Of a stretch of 64,000 bases of DNA, positions 36,447 through 44,659 are shown one piece after another; the first letter of the stretch is position 1; each line of letters begins with the position of its first letter. The stretch comes from Streptomyces coryli (lineage in GTDB: Bacteria; Actinomycetota; Actinomycetes; Streptomycetales; Streptomycetaceae): assembly GCF_011044975.1 (NCBI RefSeq), contig NZ_JAAKZV010000016.1:1-64000 (forward strand), read 5' to 3'. A program made the translations under genes and the position numbers. The notes under the pieces are model-generated. The model worked only from the letters and a program-made list of their open reading frames with translations. It did not search any database and had not been told where the DNA came from.

Positions 36447-37649
36447 CTAGATCCTGGCGGTGAGATAGGCCCGCTCCGCCGCGTTCTCCGTGAGCCCGGC
36501 GGCGCGCTGATACGCCTCCGCCGCCTCGCCGGCGCGGCCGAGCCGGCGCAGCAGATCGGCCCGTACGGCGTGCAGCACGTAGTACGTATCGAGGTCCCCG
36601 GCCAGCGCGTCGACCAGCGCGAGCGCGGGCTCAGGCCCCTCGGTCTCGGCCACCGCCACCGCCCGGTTCAGCGCCACCACGGAGCTCGGCGCGAGCGCCA
36701 TCAGCTGGTCGTAGAGCCGCACGATCTGCCGCCAGTCGGTCTCCGCCGCGACCGCGGCATCGCTGTGCACCGCGTTGATCGCCGCCTGGATCTGATACGG
36801 GCCCGGTCGCCCCCGCCTGAGGCACCGGCGGACCAGCTCCTGGCCCTCGGCGATCAGCGCGCGGTCCCAGCGCGACCGGTCCTGCTCGGCGAGCGGGACG
36901 AGGGTGCCGCCGGCGCCGGTACGGGCCGGGCGGCGGGACGCGGTCAGCAGCATCAGCGCGAGCAGGCCGACCGCCTCCGGCTCGTCCGGCATCAGCTCGA
37001 CCAGCAGCCGGCCCAGGCGGACGGCCTCGTCGCACAGGTCGTCGCGGACCAGCTCGCTGCCGGCGGAGGCGGCGTAGCCCTCGTTGAAGACGAGGTAGAG
37101 CACCGCCAGCACGCCGCGCAGCCGGTCCGGCAGATCGGCCTCGCGCGGCACCCGGTACGGGATGCCGGCGTCGCGGATCTTGCGCTTGGCGCGGACCAGC
37201 CGCTGCGCCATCGTCGGCTCCGGCACCAGGAAGGCGCGGGCGATCTCGGCGGTGGTGAGGCCGCCGAGGAGGCGGAGGGTGAGGGCAACGCGGGCGGCGG
37301 GGGCGAGGGACGGATGGCAGCAGGTGAAGATCAGGCGGAGCCGGTCGTCGCGCACGGGGCCCTCCTCGTACGGCTCGTCCTCCTGGGCGTGCAGCAGGGC
37401 GGCCTGGGCGTGCTTGTCGGCGCGGGCCGCCTCGCGGCGCAGTCGGTCGATGGCGCGGTTACGGGCGGTGGTGATGATCCAGCCGGCCGGGCTGGGCGGG
37501 GCACCGGCATCGGGCCAGCGCTTGACCGCTTCCGCGAAGGCGTCCTGGACCGCCTCCTCGGCGAGGTCTATGTCGCCGAGGACGCGGACCAGGACGGCGA
37601 CGGCGCGCCCGTACTCCTCCCGGAAGACGCGCTCGATCTCCGTGGGCAC
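36447..37649 (-). CDS. ECF42-type RNA polymerase sigma factor
   Basis: A 400-residue sigma factor. Region 2 (EEYGRAVAVLVRVLGDIDLAEEAVQDAFAEA) and region 4 (LTTAEIARAFLVPEPTMAQRLVRAKRKI) occupy the first 160 residues. The remaining 240 form the long helical TPR-like C-terminal extension of ECF42 (ALNRAVAVAETEGPEPAL, YYVLHAVRADLLRRLGR). ECF42 factors have no anti-sigma factor and are linked to DGPF proteins. One is encoded immediately upstream: its TAG is followed directly by this GTG, with no gap. Confidence 0.92.
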   Translation of the reverse strand: MPTEIERVFREEYGRAVAVLVRVLGDIDLAEEAVQDAFAEAVKRWPDAGAPPSPAGWIITTARNRAIDRLRREAARADKHAQAALLHAQEDEPYEEGPVRDDRLRLIFTCCHPSLAPAARVALTLRLLGGLTTAEIARAFLVPEPTMAQRLVRAKRKIRDAGIPYRVPREADLPDRLRGVLAVLYLVFNEGYAASAGSELVRDDLCDEAVRLGRLLVELMPDEPEAVGLLALMLLTASRRPARTGAGGTLVPLAEQDRSRWDRALIAEGQELVRRCLRRGRPGPYQIQAAINAVHSDAAVAAETDWRQIVRLYDQLMALAPSSVVALNRAVAVAETEGPEPALALVDALAGDLDTYYVLHAVRADLLRRLGRAGEAAEAYQRAAGLTENAAERAYLTARI

Positions 37650-38000
37650 CTAGCAGGTTCCGTGGTGCATCGGCCGCACCTCGATCGGGAGCCCGAGCAC
37701 GTCGGCGTACTTCCGGCCCCACTCCAGGGCGGCGTCGAGGTCCGGCGCCTGGATGATCGTGAAGCCGCCGAGGTGCTCCTTGCCCTCGGCGTACGGGCCG
37801 TCCGTGGTGAGCAGCTCGTCGCCCTGGCGGCGGACCACGGTGGCGGTGTCCGGCGGGAACAGGCCGGCGGCGAAGACCCAGGCACCGGCCTCGCGGATCT
37901 CCTTGTTGAGGGCGTCCAGATTCTTCATGATCGGCTCCAGCACCTCGGGCGCCGGCTCGGGGCCGTCGGGCTGGATGATGCTGAGCATGTACTGCTTCAT
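37650..38000 (-). CDS. YCII-related (DGPF-domain) protein, partner of the ECF42 sigma factor
   Basis: A 116-residue protein containing the DGPYAEGKEHLGGFTIIQA block that names the DGPF family, with the MKQYMLSIIQPDG start. The ATG has TAGGAG. It is in an operon with the sigma gene. Genomic linkage to ECF42 is well known, but the biochemical role of DGPF proteins is not settled. Confidence 0.92.
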   Translation of the reverse strand: MKQYMLSIIQPDGPEPAPEVLEPIMKNLDALNKEIREAGAWVFAAGLFPPDTATVVRRQGDELLTTDGPYAEGKEHLGGFTIIQAPDLDAALEWGRKYADVLGLPIEVRPMHHGTC

Positions 38001-38064
38001 TGTCGGTACTCCTAGGTTGCTCGCCGGCCGCTGACGCCGGCGCTCACCCTCTACACGAACGGCA

Positions 38065-38577
38065 TCACGCGAGATCGACACCCGGCGCCGGAAATTTCCG
38101 CCGCCACCTGATCTCACCCTCCTGCCGCTCCCCGGTCGGCGCCAGTCCGGCGGCCGCGGCGACGGCGGCGGAGGCGTGGTGATCGGGGTGGATGTGCGCG
38201 ATCACCTCGGCGGTCCCGCGCTCCCCGAGCCAGTCGACCACCGCGGGCGCGGCCTCGCGGGCGATGCCGCGACCTTGCCAAGCGGTCCCCACCACCCAGG
38301 CGACCTCGGCGACATGGCCGCTGACGGTGGCCTGGGCGTATCCGGTCAGGCACGCCTCGTCGCGGAGTCGCAGCACCCAGTTGTGCCAGGTCACGCCGGG
38401 TTCGGGGGAGCCCGCGGCGAGGCGTTCGTAACGGGCGGCGAGGTCCTCAAGCGCGGCCGGCTCCCCGCCGGTGTAGCGGTGCAGGGCCGGGTCGGCGAGC
38501 ACGCCCGCCATCTCAGGGGCATGGTCCGGGTGAAGCGGCAGCAGGTCGAGCCGGGCGGTGCGCAGGCGCGGCGTCAC
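38065..38577 (-). CDS. GNAT family N-acetyltransferase (RimJ/RimL-like)
   Basis: A 170-residue acetyltransferase starting TPRLRTARLDLLPLHPDHA, with VAWVVGTAWQGRGIAREAA (acetyl-CoA loop) and IHPDHHASAAVAAAAGLAPTG. The GTG start overlaps the VOC gene stop by four bases (GTGA), so a longer upstream reading is rejected and coupling with the VOC gene is likely. Confidence 0.88.
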   Translation of the reverse strand: MTPRLRTARLDLLPLHPDHAPEMAGVLADPALHRYTGGEPAALEDLAARYERLAAGSPEPGVTWHNWVLRLRDEACLTGYAQATVSGHVAEVAWVVGTAWQGRGIAREAAPAVVDWLGERGTAEVIAHIHPDHHASAAVAAAAGLAPTGERQEGEIRWRRKFPAPGVDLA

Positions 38578-38921
38578 CGGTGGCTGACGACGTTGACGAC
38601 CTTGCCGTCCGGGTCGCGGACGAAGAAGCGGCGCACGCCCCACTCCTCGTCCGTGATCGGATGCACGATCTCGGCGCCGGTTTCCCGCACCGCCGCGTAG
38701 ACGGCGTCGACGTCCTCGACCTCGACGCTCATGTCCGGGTTCTCGGGTGCGGTCGCGTCCTTGCCGATGAGGATGACCTGCGCGGTCGGGTTCGACGGCG
38801 AGACGAGGTTGATCACCCAGCCGAGGTTCATCTCCTCGCGGAAGCCGAGGAGCTGGTAAAAGGCGCTGCTGGCGGCCATGTCGGCGGGGCTCAGGTCCGG
38901 TACGGCACGGTGAACGGTCAT
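38574..38921 (-). CDS. VOC-family (glyoxalase/bleomycin resistance-like) protein
   Basis: A 115-residue protein with the vicinal oxygen chelate fold: AVPDLSPADMAASSAFYQLLGFRE, then MSVEVEDVDAVYAAVRETGAEIVHP and FFVRDPDGKVVNVVSH. It is first in a two-gene unit with the acetyltransferase gene. Metal ligands are only partly recognisable and the substrate is unknown. Confidence 0.87.
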   Translation of the reverse strand: MTVHRAVPDLSPADMAASSAFYQLLGFREEMNLGWVINLVSPSNPTAQVILIGKDATAPENPDMSVEVEDVDAVYAAVRETGAEIVHPITDEEWGVRRFFVRDPDGKVVNVVSHR

Positions 38922-38964
38922 GCCGCGGACGCTAACAGCGGGCGATCCGGCGGGCTTGGACAAA

Positions 38965-40143
38965 TCAGCCGTCCGTCGCCCGCAGCCGCCACAGCGACGT
39001 CACCTCGGCGCCCCGCGCCGCGTGCAGCGGGTCGTCCGGGTCGGTGGCGCGCGGGTGCCGGGGACGGGTGTCGAGGCGGTCCGTGACCGTCAGCCCCGCC
39101 GCCGCGATCCAGCCGAGCAGCTCGTCGCGCGAGCGCAGGCCGAGGTGTTCGGCCAGGTCGGAGACGATCAGCCAGCCTTCGCCGGCCGGCTCCAGGTGGT
39201 CCGCGAGGCCGTCGAGGAAGCCGCGGAGCATGCGGCTGCCCGGGTCGTAGACGGCGTACTCGAGCGTCGAGGTCGGCTTGGCGGGGAGCCAGGGCGGATT
39301 GCAGACGGCGAGCGGGGCGCGGCCTTCAGGGAAGAGGTCGGCGCGGACCGGCTCGACCTGGTCGCCGTAGCCGAGGCGGTCCGCGTTGGCGCGGGCGCAG
39401 GCCAGCGCGCGGTCGTTGAGGTCGGTGGCGACGATGCGGCGGACGCCGCGCCGGGCCAGGACGGCGGCGAGCACGCCGGTGCCCGTACCGACGTCGAAGG
39501 CGAGCCGCTCGGCGCCCGGCGGCAGCGGGGCCTCGGCGACGAGGTCGGCGTATTCGCCGCGGACCGGCGCGAAGACGCCGTAGTGCGGGTGGATCCGCTC
39601 CCCGCCGAGCGCCGGTACCTCGACGCCGCGCTGCTGCCACTGGTGCGCGCCCAGGACGCCGAGGAGGTCGCGGAGCGCGACGGCGGCGGGCTCGTCGCCG
39701 GGGTACGGGCCGTATGCCTCGGTGCAGGCGGCGGCCACGTCAGGGGCGCGGTTGAGCGGGACGTCGTAGCCCGGCTGCAGGGGCACGAGGAGCATGCCGA
39801 GGATGCGGGCGCGGTGGCCCTGCTCCTGGCGGTGGCGGTGAAAGGCTGCGGCGGGATCGGCGGCGTGGTCGGCGGCCGGGCCGGCCGGCTCCTTGCCGCG
39901 CCGCCGCGACCCGCGCTTGTCCAGCCGGCGCCCCAGCGCGGCGAGCAGCTGCCGCGCCCCGTGGTAGTCGCCGCGCCAGAGCACGGCGGTCCCCTCGCAG
40001 GCGAGCTTGTACGCGACGGCGGCCGGCATCCGGTCGTCGCCGGGCTCGACGCGGCGCGGCGGCGGAGCGCCGGTCGCGGACAGCCAGCGGGCGGTGTGAG
40101 GACGGTCGTCCTCGGTCCAGGTCAGGACGGTGTGGTCGGGCAC
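38965..40143 (-). CDS. Class I SAM-dependent methyltransferase (HemK/RsmC-like)
   Basis: A 392-residue protein. A long N-terminal region of unclear fold precedes a Rossmann methyltransferase with motif I FDVGTGTGVLAAVL, the acidic IVATDLNDRALACARAN and catalytic motif IV NPPWLP. NPPW is typical of enzymes that methylate planar nitrogen: glutamine in release factors, or adenine/guanine in nucleic acid. Related Streptomyces proteins are annotated as rRNA or protein methyltransferases. Which applies here is open. Confidence 0.85.
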   Translation of the reverse strand: MPDHTVLTWTEDDRPHTARWLSATGAPPPRRVEPGDDRMPAAVAYKLACEGTAVLWRGDYHGARQLLAALGRRLDKRGSRRRGKEPAGPAADHAADPAAAFHRHRQEQGHRARILGMLLVPLQPGYDVPLNRAPDVAAACTEAYGPYPGDEPAAVALRDLLGVLGAHQWQQRGVEVPALGGERIHPHYGVFAPVRGEYADLVAEAPLPPGAERLAFDVGTGTGVLAAVLARRGVRRIVATDLNDRALACARANADRLGYGDQVEPVRADLFPEGRAPLAVCNPPWLPAKPTSTLEYAVYDPGSRMLRGFLDGLADHLEPAGEGWLIVSDLAEHLGLRSRDELLGWIAAAGLTVTDRLDTRPRHPRATDPDDPLHAARGAEVTSLWRLRATDG

Positions 40144-40167
40144 CCGGCCATCATCCCCGACCGCGCC

Positions 40168-40518
40168 TCACAGGTCGTACGCCACCGGGTGCAGCGGCTC
40201 GTACAGCCCCACCTCTCCCCCGCCCGGCAGCCGCAGCGACGTCAGCCGCCCCCAGCCCTGATCGCTCACCTGCGCGGTGAACTCCACGCCCTTGGCGCTC
40301 AGCTCGGCGACGGTCGCCTCGACGTCGTCGCACATGAAGTACAGCTGGTGCTGCGGATCACCATCCGTCGGATGGACGGCCACCTCCGCCGGCGGCAGCT
40401 TGAAGATCAGCCAGCCGCCGCCCGCGTCCACATTCTTCGCGCCCAGCACGTCGCGCAGAAAGACCCGGTCCGCCTCGGCATCGCGGCTGTAGAGAATGAC
40501 GTGCGCTCCATTGATCAT
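40168..40518 (-). CDS. VOC-family protein
   Basis: A 116-residue glyoxalase-fold protein: NGAHVILYSRDAEADRVFLRDVLG, AEVAVHPTDGDPQHQLYFMCDDVEATVAELSAKGVEFT and LRLPGGGEVGLYEPLHP. This single-domain layout, with H and E as potential metal ligands, is common in actinobacterial dioxygenase-like proteins of unknown substrate. Confidence 0.87.
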   Translation of the reverse strand: MINGAHVILYSRDAEADRVFLRDVLGAKNVDAGGGWLIFKLPPAEVAVHPTDGDPQHQLYFMCDDVEATVAELSAKGVEFTAQVSDQGWGRLTSLRLPGGGEVGLYEPLHPVAYDL

Positions 40519-40528
40519 GCCGCCGAGC

Positions 40529-41203
40529 CTATTCCTCCGGCCCCCACAGCTCAGGGAAGAGCCGGTTGCCGAGCCGGGCCCGCAGGTGGGCGACGCCGCT
40601 CGTGCCGCCGGTGCCCGCCGCGGCACCGATCTGCCGCCCCGCCACGGTCACGTGCAGATCCCGCCACGCGCCCCAGCCGCGGTCGAAGCCGAGCAGCGCC
40701 TCCGCGACCGCGCCGGCGCCGGGCAGCTCGCGCACCTTCAGATAGCCGTCCCATACGGACGGCTCTGCCAGCCGCCGCTCCAGCCGGCCCCGCTCGGCCG
40801 CGCTCGGCCAGTCCAGCCCCAGCACCCGCCCGGCGCCCCGGCGCCCGCACAGCGCCTCGATCTCGTGGAACTGCGCCGACTGCGCCCCGCTCGACTCCCC
40901 CAGCAGCCCGCGGAACTCCGCGAACGCGGCGGGCGGCATGGTGTCGAGCACGTCGAGGGTGCCGCGCAGCGCCCCGGTGATCGCGGTGCAGCGCCGCAGC
41001 CGGTCGGCCGGGGTGCGTAGCTCCCCGGCGAGCAGCCGGTCGCGGGCGTCGGCGAGCTCGGTGAGCAGCTGCCGGAACCACAGCTCGTGCACCTGGTGCG
41101 CGGCGATGAAGAGATGCTCGTCGTGGGTGGCGGACAGCGGCGCGTGCTGGGCGAGGAGCTGCGGGAGGCGGGCGTAATCCCCGTAGGTTCGGTCTCCGTG
41201 CAT
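40529..41203 (-). CDS. Tryptophan 2,3-dioxygenase family protein
   Basis: A 224-residue haem dioxygenase, shorter than usual bacterial enzymes (about 260-290). It has LPQLLAQHAPLSATHDEHLFIAAHQVHELWF, the substrate loop GESSGAQSAQFHEIEAL and the haem-proximal histidine in WRDLHVTVAGRQIG followed by GTGGTSGVAHL. It would cleave L-tryptophan to N-formylkynurenine. No kynurenine formamidase or kynureninase is nearby. The start at 41203 is set by family alignment. Confidence 0.88.
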   Translation of the reverse strand: MHGDRTYGDYARLPQLLAQHAPLSATHDEHLFIAAHQVHELWFRQLLTELADARDRLLAGELRTPADRLRRCTAITGALRGTLDVLDTMPPAAFAEFRGLLGESSGAQSAQFHEIEALCGRRGAGRVLGLDWPSAAERGRLERRLAEPSVWDGYLKVRELPGAGAVAEALLGFDRGWGAWRDLHVTVAGRQIGAAAGTGGTSGVAHLRARLGNRLFPELWGPEE

Positions 41204-41392
41204 GGCACCGACCCTGCCCGGCCGGAACGCCCCGGAACAGGGCCAATGCGTCGCGCCGTACGGGGACCACCTCGCCGCCGGGCCCCGCCCCGTCTCGCAT
41301 GCCGGAATCCGGCGACGCGGCGGGTGGGACGCCCGTACCGTCGGCACCGGACGGCCCTGCCGACCGCCCGACCTCACCGCGAAGGAACCGAC

Positions 41393-41698
41393 ATGACGCA
41401 GCCCCTGCTGTACGTCCCCGTTCACTCCGGGCCCGGCGGCGGTTGCGCGATGCGAATGTTCCGTACGCCCCTGGGGACGCGGACCGCGGTGGCCTTCACC
41501 AGCGAGATGGCCTTGAGCCGGGTGCTCGGGCCCGCCCAGCCGTGGATCCGGCTCGGCGAGGCGGCGCTGCGCGCGATGGCGCTGCCGCTGGGCGCGGACC
41601 GGATCACGGTCGACCCGCTGCTGACCGCCCGCCGTCCCCGGCCGGTCTCCCCGGCCGCGCCGCCGGAGTCCGCGAAACGGCCGGTCGTCGCCTGCTGA
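41393..41698 (+). CDS. SAV_915-like small conserved protein
   Basis: A 101-residue protein with the family pattern [70 protein letters not shown]-type ribosome site (GAAGGA) before the ATG. The fold resembles SseB-like domains. Function is unknown, but the protein is conserved in Streptomyces. Confidence 0.8.
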   Translation: MTQPLLYVPVHSGPGGGCAMRMFRTPLGTRTAVAFTSEMALSRVLGPAQPWIRLGEAALRAMALPLGADRITVDPLLTARRPRPVSPAAPPESAKRPVVAC

Positions 41699-41729
41699 CG
41701 GCGGCATTCCGCCGGTAAAGCTGCGGGGT

Positions 41730-42305
41730 ATGGAATCAACCTCCGGTATTTCCCCGTTCCTTCGGCGCAAGCTCGCCCGCCGCTTCCAGACCTACGACAC
41801 GGACCGCGACGGCTATGTCGACCGCACCGACTTCCAGTCCGCCTGCGACCGGCTCGGCACCGCCTTCGGCCTCGGCCCCGACTCCGCCGAGCTGAAGCAT
41901 CTGCGGGAGCTCAGCGACGGCCTGTGGCAGCACCTGGCGCGGGCGGCGGACACGAACGCCGACGGGCGCATCGACCTGGGCGAGTACCAGGCCGCGTTCG
42001 CCGCCGGGCTGCTGGTCACGCCGGACTCCTTCGACGCCGGCTATGTGCCCTTCCTCGACGCCCTGATGGACATCGCCGACACCGACGGCGACGGTCGGCT
42101 CACCCGCGACGAACAGGTCCGCTGGACCGGCGCCCTGATGAGCCTCCCGGAGCCGGACGCCCGCGAGGTCTTCGGCCGGCTCGACCGCGACGCGGACGGC
42201 CTGATCACCCGCGACGACATGCTGGAGGCGATCCGCGAGTTCTACTTCAGCGAGGACCCGGCGTCGACGGGCGTCTGGCTGCTCGGCCCGCTGGACGCGG
42301 ACTGA
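41730..42305 (+). CDS. Four EF-hand calcium-binding protein
   Basis: A 191-residue acidic cytosolic protein. Canonical 12-residue loops start at D23 ([12 protein letters not shown]), D74 ([12 protein letters not shown]), D117 ([12 protein letters not shown]) and D152 ([12 protein letters not shown]). Loops 2 and 3 end in the preferred glutamate; loops 1 and 4 end in aspartate. It resembles actinobacterial calerythrin-type Ca2+ buffers or sensors. It follows the SAV_915-like gene on the same strand after 31 bases. Confidence 0.93.
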   Translation: MESTSGISPFLRRKLARRFQTYDTDRDGYVDRTDFQSACDRLGTAFGLGPDSAELKHLRELSDGLWQHLARAADTNADGRIDLGEYQAAFAAGLLVTPDSFDAGYVPFLDALMDIADTDGDGRLTRDEQVRWTGALMSLPEPDAREVFGRLDRDADGLITRDDMLEAIREFYFSEDPASTGVWLLGPLDAD

Positions 42306-42310
42306 TCGAT

Positions 42311-43408
42311 TCAGGCCTGCGCGATGCGTACGCCGCCCCCCGGCGCCGCCGGCTCCAGCACCCGCGCCGCCTCCGCCTCGACCGCGTCGCGCTCGGCGCG
42401 GCTCAGCGGCGTGAACGGCTCCACGACCATCGTGCCCTCCTCGACCCGCCAGATCCCGCGCAGGAAGCCGTCGACCAGGAAGACGCAGTACGCGCTGTTG
42501 CCCTGCCAGGTGCGGCCGCGGAACTCCGGCGGGACGACGCGCGTCCGGTCGGCGTGCGAGAGGAGCACGTTGTCGTATTCGGGGAGGAAGCGCGGCGGCG
42601 CCGGGACGTCCGGGCCGGGGCGCGGGGCGTCCGGCAGGTCGAAGAGCTCGACCCCTGACGGGTCGCGGAAGGTGCGGAGTTCGCCCCGCAGCCGCTCGAA
42701 GGCCGGGCGCAGCCGCGTCACGCCCGCCCAGGTCTGCATGTCCTTCACCGAGGCCGGGCCGAAGGCGGCGAGATAGCGGCGGACCAGGGCGTCGACGTCC
42801 GGTTCCGCGACCGCCGCCATGTCCCGCCCCACCCACGATCGCAGCGTGGCCAGCGCCACCTGCCCGCCTTGGCCCCACAGCCCGCGCGGCGTCGTCTGCA
42901 CCAGCGGCAGCAGCACCCGGGCCGCGATCTTCAGCGCGAGCCGGTCGGCGTCCGGCCACTCCTGCGCCAGCTCCTCCCCCAGCACCTTCAGCGGCATCCC
43001 GGCGCCCGTGCACCGCTCGGCCGCCAGCGCCACCACCCGGTCGAGGTCCACGCCGTCGAGCCCCTTGCGGAACATCTTCAGCTCCCGGTCCAGCGCCGGC
43101 TGGCTGAACGGCCGCAGCACCAGGGCGTCTTCGACGCTCATCAGATGAATGGTCGAGCGCATCGCGGGCAGCCGCACCACCTCGCGCCGCTCCAGCAGCC
43201 CGGACAGCTCGTCCGGGTCGAAGTCCGCAAGTCGCGCCGCCAGCGCGTGATACGGCGGCTTCGGGTTCTGCGCCTGCAGGCCGAGCAGATGCTCGGTGGC
43301 GTCGAGCGCCGGCCGCCGCGCGCGGCGCAGCAGCAGCTGGCGCGCCAGCGTGGCACGGTTCAGCGCGCGGGTACTCAGGACCTCTTGCCCGGCTGCCGTC
43401 TTCGTCAT
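42311..43408 (-). CDS. AlkZ-like DNA glycosylase (winged-helix, HTH_42)
   Basis: A 365-residue protein of three tandem winged-helix domains (DUF1006/HTH_42). The QxQ catalytic motif of AlkZ enzymes is present as Q45-A-Q47 in LLGLQAQNPKPPYHAL. The conserved SHADRTRVVPPEFRG block near residue 285 and VDGFLRGIWRVEEG close the fold. Family enzymes unhook interstrand crosslinks or remove bulky alkyl adducts. AlkZ itself protects an azinomycin producer. The convergent EF-hand gene ends five bases away. A perfect inverted repeat lies 20 bases upstream of the start. Confidence 0.85.
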   Translation of the reverse strand: MTKTAAGQEVLSTRALNRATLARQLLLRRARRPALDATEHLLGLQAQNPKPPYHALAARLADFDPDELSGLLERREVVRLPAMRSTIHLMSVEDALVLRPFSQPALDRELKMFRKGLDGVDLDRVVALAAERCTGAGMPLKVLGEELAQEWPDADRLALKIAARVLLPLVQTTPRGLWGQGGQVALATLRSWVGRDMAAVAEPDVDALVRRYLAAFGPASVKDMQTWAGVTRLRPAFERLRGELRTFRDPSGVELFDLPDAPRPGPDVPAPPRFLPEYDNVLLSHADRTRVVPPEFRGRTWQGNSAYCVFLVDGFLRGIWRVEEGTMVVEPFTPLSRAERDAVEAEAARVLEPAAPGGGVRIAQA

Positions 43409-43427
43409 GCGTCAAAGGTACGGGCGA

Positions 43428-43450
43428 TTGCGGACAGTTCCGGTCCGCAA
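43428..43450. promoter_or_regulatory. TTGCGGAC inverted repeat upstream of the AlkZ-like gene
   Basis: TTGCGGAC (43428-43435) and GTCCGCAA (43443-43450) form perfect 8-base arms around seven bases. The repeat sits in the divergent region between the glycosylase gene and the EEP-family gene. It is an operator candidate for either gene. Confidence 0.5.
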
Positions 43451-43560
43451 GTCACCGGCATGGCGGGCCGGATGGCCGGGATCCCCTTTCGGTGAGGCAG
43501 GATGCAGTGTCTAATAGCGGGCTCCGCCCGCGGAGCCAGCAGAGACGGACGGGGGCGAGC

Positions 43561-44637
43561 GTGGGGACAGTCACGGAGAGCCGGGAGGCCGACGAGCGCC
43601 CGGACGCCCCGCGCGGAGCCGCCGCCGCGCTGCGCGCCGGGGTCCGGCCGCCCCGCGGAAAGGTGCGGCTGACCATGGCGATCGTGGCCTCCCTGGTGCT
43701 GATCGCGGTATGCATTCCGCTCGCGGTACGGGCCGCGGACGCCGACGGCGTCACCCCGATACCGCAAGTGATCTCCTTCATGCCGTGGTTCCTGCTGCCG
43801 GCCGGCTTCGGACTGCTGATGGCGGCGCTGGCCCGGTGGCCGCTCGGCGTGGCATGGGCACTGCTGACGCTGGCCTGCACGGCGTGGTTCATGCGCCCGT
43901 ACGAGACGGCCGCCGACGCGCCGTCGGGTCCGGTGGCGGCGCGCATCACGCTGCTGTCGTCCAACCTGAAGTTCGGCAATGCCACCGACGGGCTGCTGGC
44001 GGCCCTGCGCGAGCACAAGCCCGATCTCGTATCGGTGCAGGAGTGCGACGCCCGCTGCGCCGCCGCGCTGCGCACGCCGGAACTGCGCGAGGCGTATCCG
44101 TACCGGGTGATCGCCGACGGCAATCCGTCGGAGGGCTCGGCGCTGCTGAGCAAGTTCCCGCTGGCCAAGGGCCCGACGATCCCCAGCGAGCTGAAGATGC
44201 CCGGCGGCACCGCCGAGATCGCCGGCCAGCGGGTCCGGATCCAGGTCGCGCACCCGCTGCCGCCGCTGCCCGAGCGCGCGTACATGAACGGCTGGCGCAC
44301 CGAGCTGGAGCGGCTGCGGGACTTCGCCGCGGACGCCGGGAACGGGCCGCTGATCATCGCCGGCGACTTCAACTCCTCCCAGGACCATGCCGCGTTCCGC
44401 CGGATCCTGGACACCGGCCTGCGCGACAGCGCCCTGCTGCTGGACCGTTCCCGGACCCCGACCTGGCCGCAGCGCACCGCGCCGGCGTTCGGCGCGCAGA
44501 TCGACCACGTGCTGGTCGGCGACCGCCTGGCGCCGACCGCGATCCGCTTCCTCGACCTCGCACACACCGACCACCGCTCGGTGCTGGTGGAGCTGGACCT
44601 GCACGAACGCCGGGACACCGCCCCGGCTGCCAACTGA
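43561..44637 (+). CDS. Membrane-anchored endonuclease/exonuclease/phosphatase-family protein
   Basis: A 358-residue protein. Two or three N-terminal membrane helices (about 35-110) precede an EEP domain: LLSSNLKFGNATDG, LVSVQECDARC (metal glutamate), GPLIIAGDFNSSQDHAAFR and the terminal IDHVLVG and HTDHRSVLVELDL histidines. The catalytic set is complete, so it is probably an active phosphodiesterase or nuclease acting outside the membrane. GTG start at 43561. The next gene starts 22 bases downstream. Confidence 0.88.
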   Translation: MGTVTESREADERPDAPRGAAAALRAGVRPPRGKVRLTMAIVASLVLIAVCIPLAVRAADADGVTPIPQVISFMPWFLLPAGFGLLMAALARWPLGVAWALLTLACTAWFMRPYETAADAPSGPVAARITLLSSNLKFGNATDGLLAALREHKPDLVSVQECDARCAAALRTPELREAYPYRVIADGNPSEGSALLSKFPLAKGPTIPSELKMPGGTAEIAGQRVRIQVAHPLPPLPERAYMNGWRTELERLRDFAADAGNGPLIIAGDFNSSQDHAAFRRILDTGLRDSALLLDRSRTPTWPQRTAPAFGAQIDHVLVGDRLAPTAIRFLDLAHTDHRSVLVELDLHERRDTAPAAN

Positions 44638-44659
44638 AGAAACCGAAGGAGAACCACAG

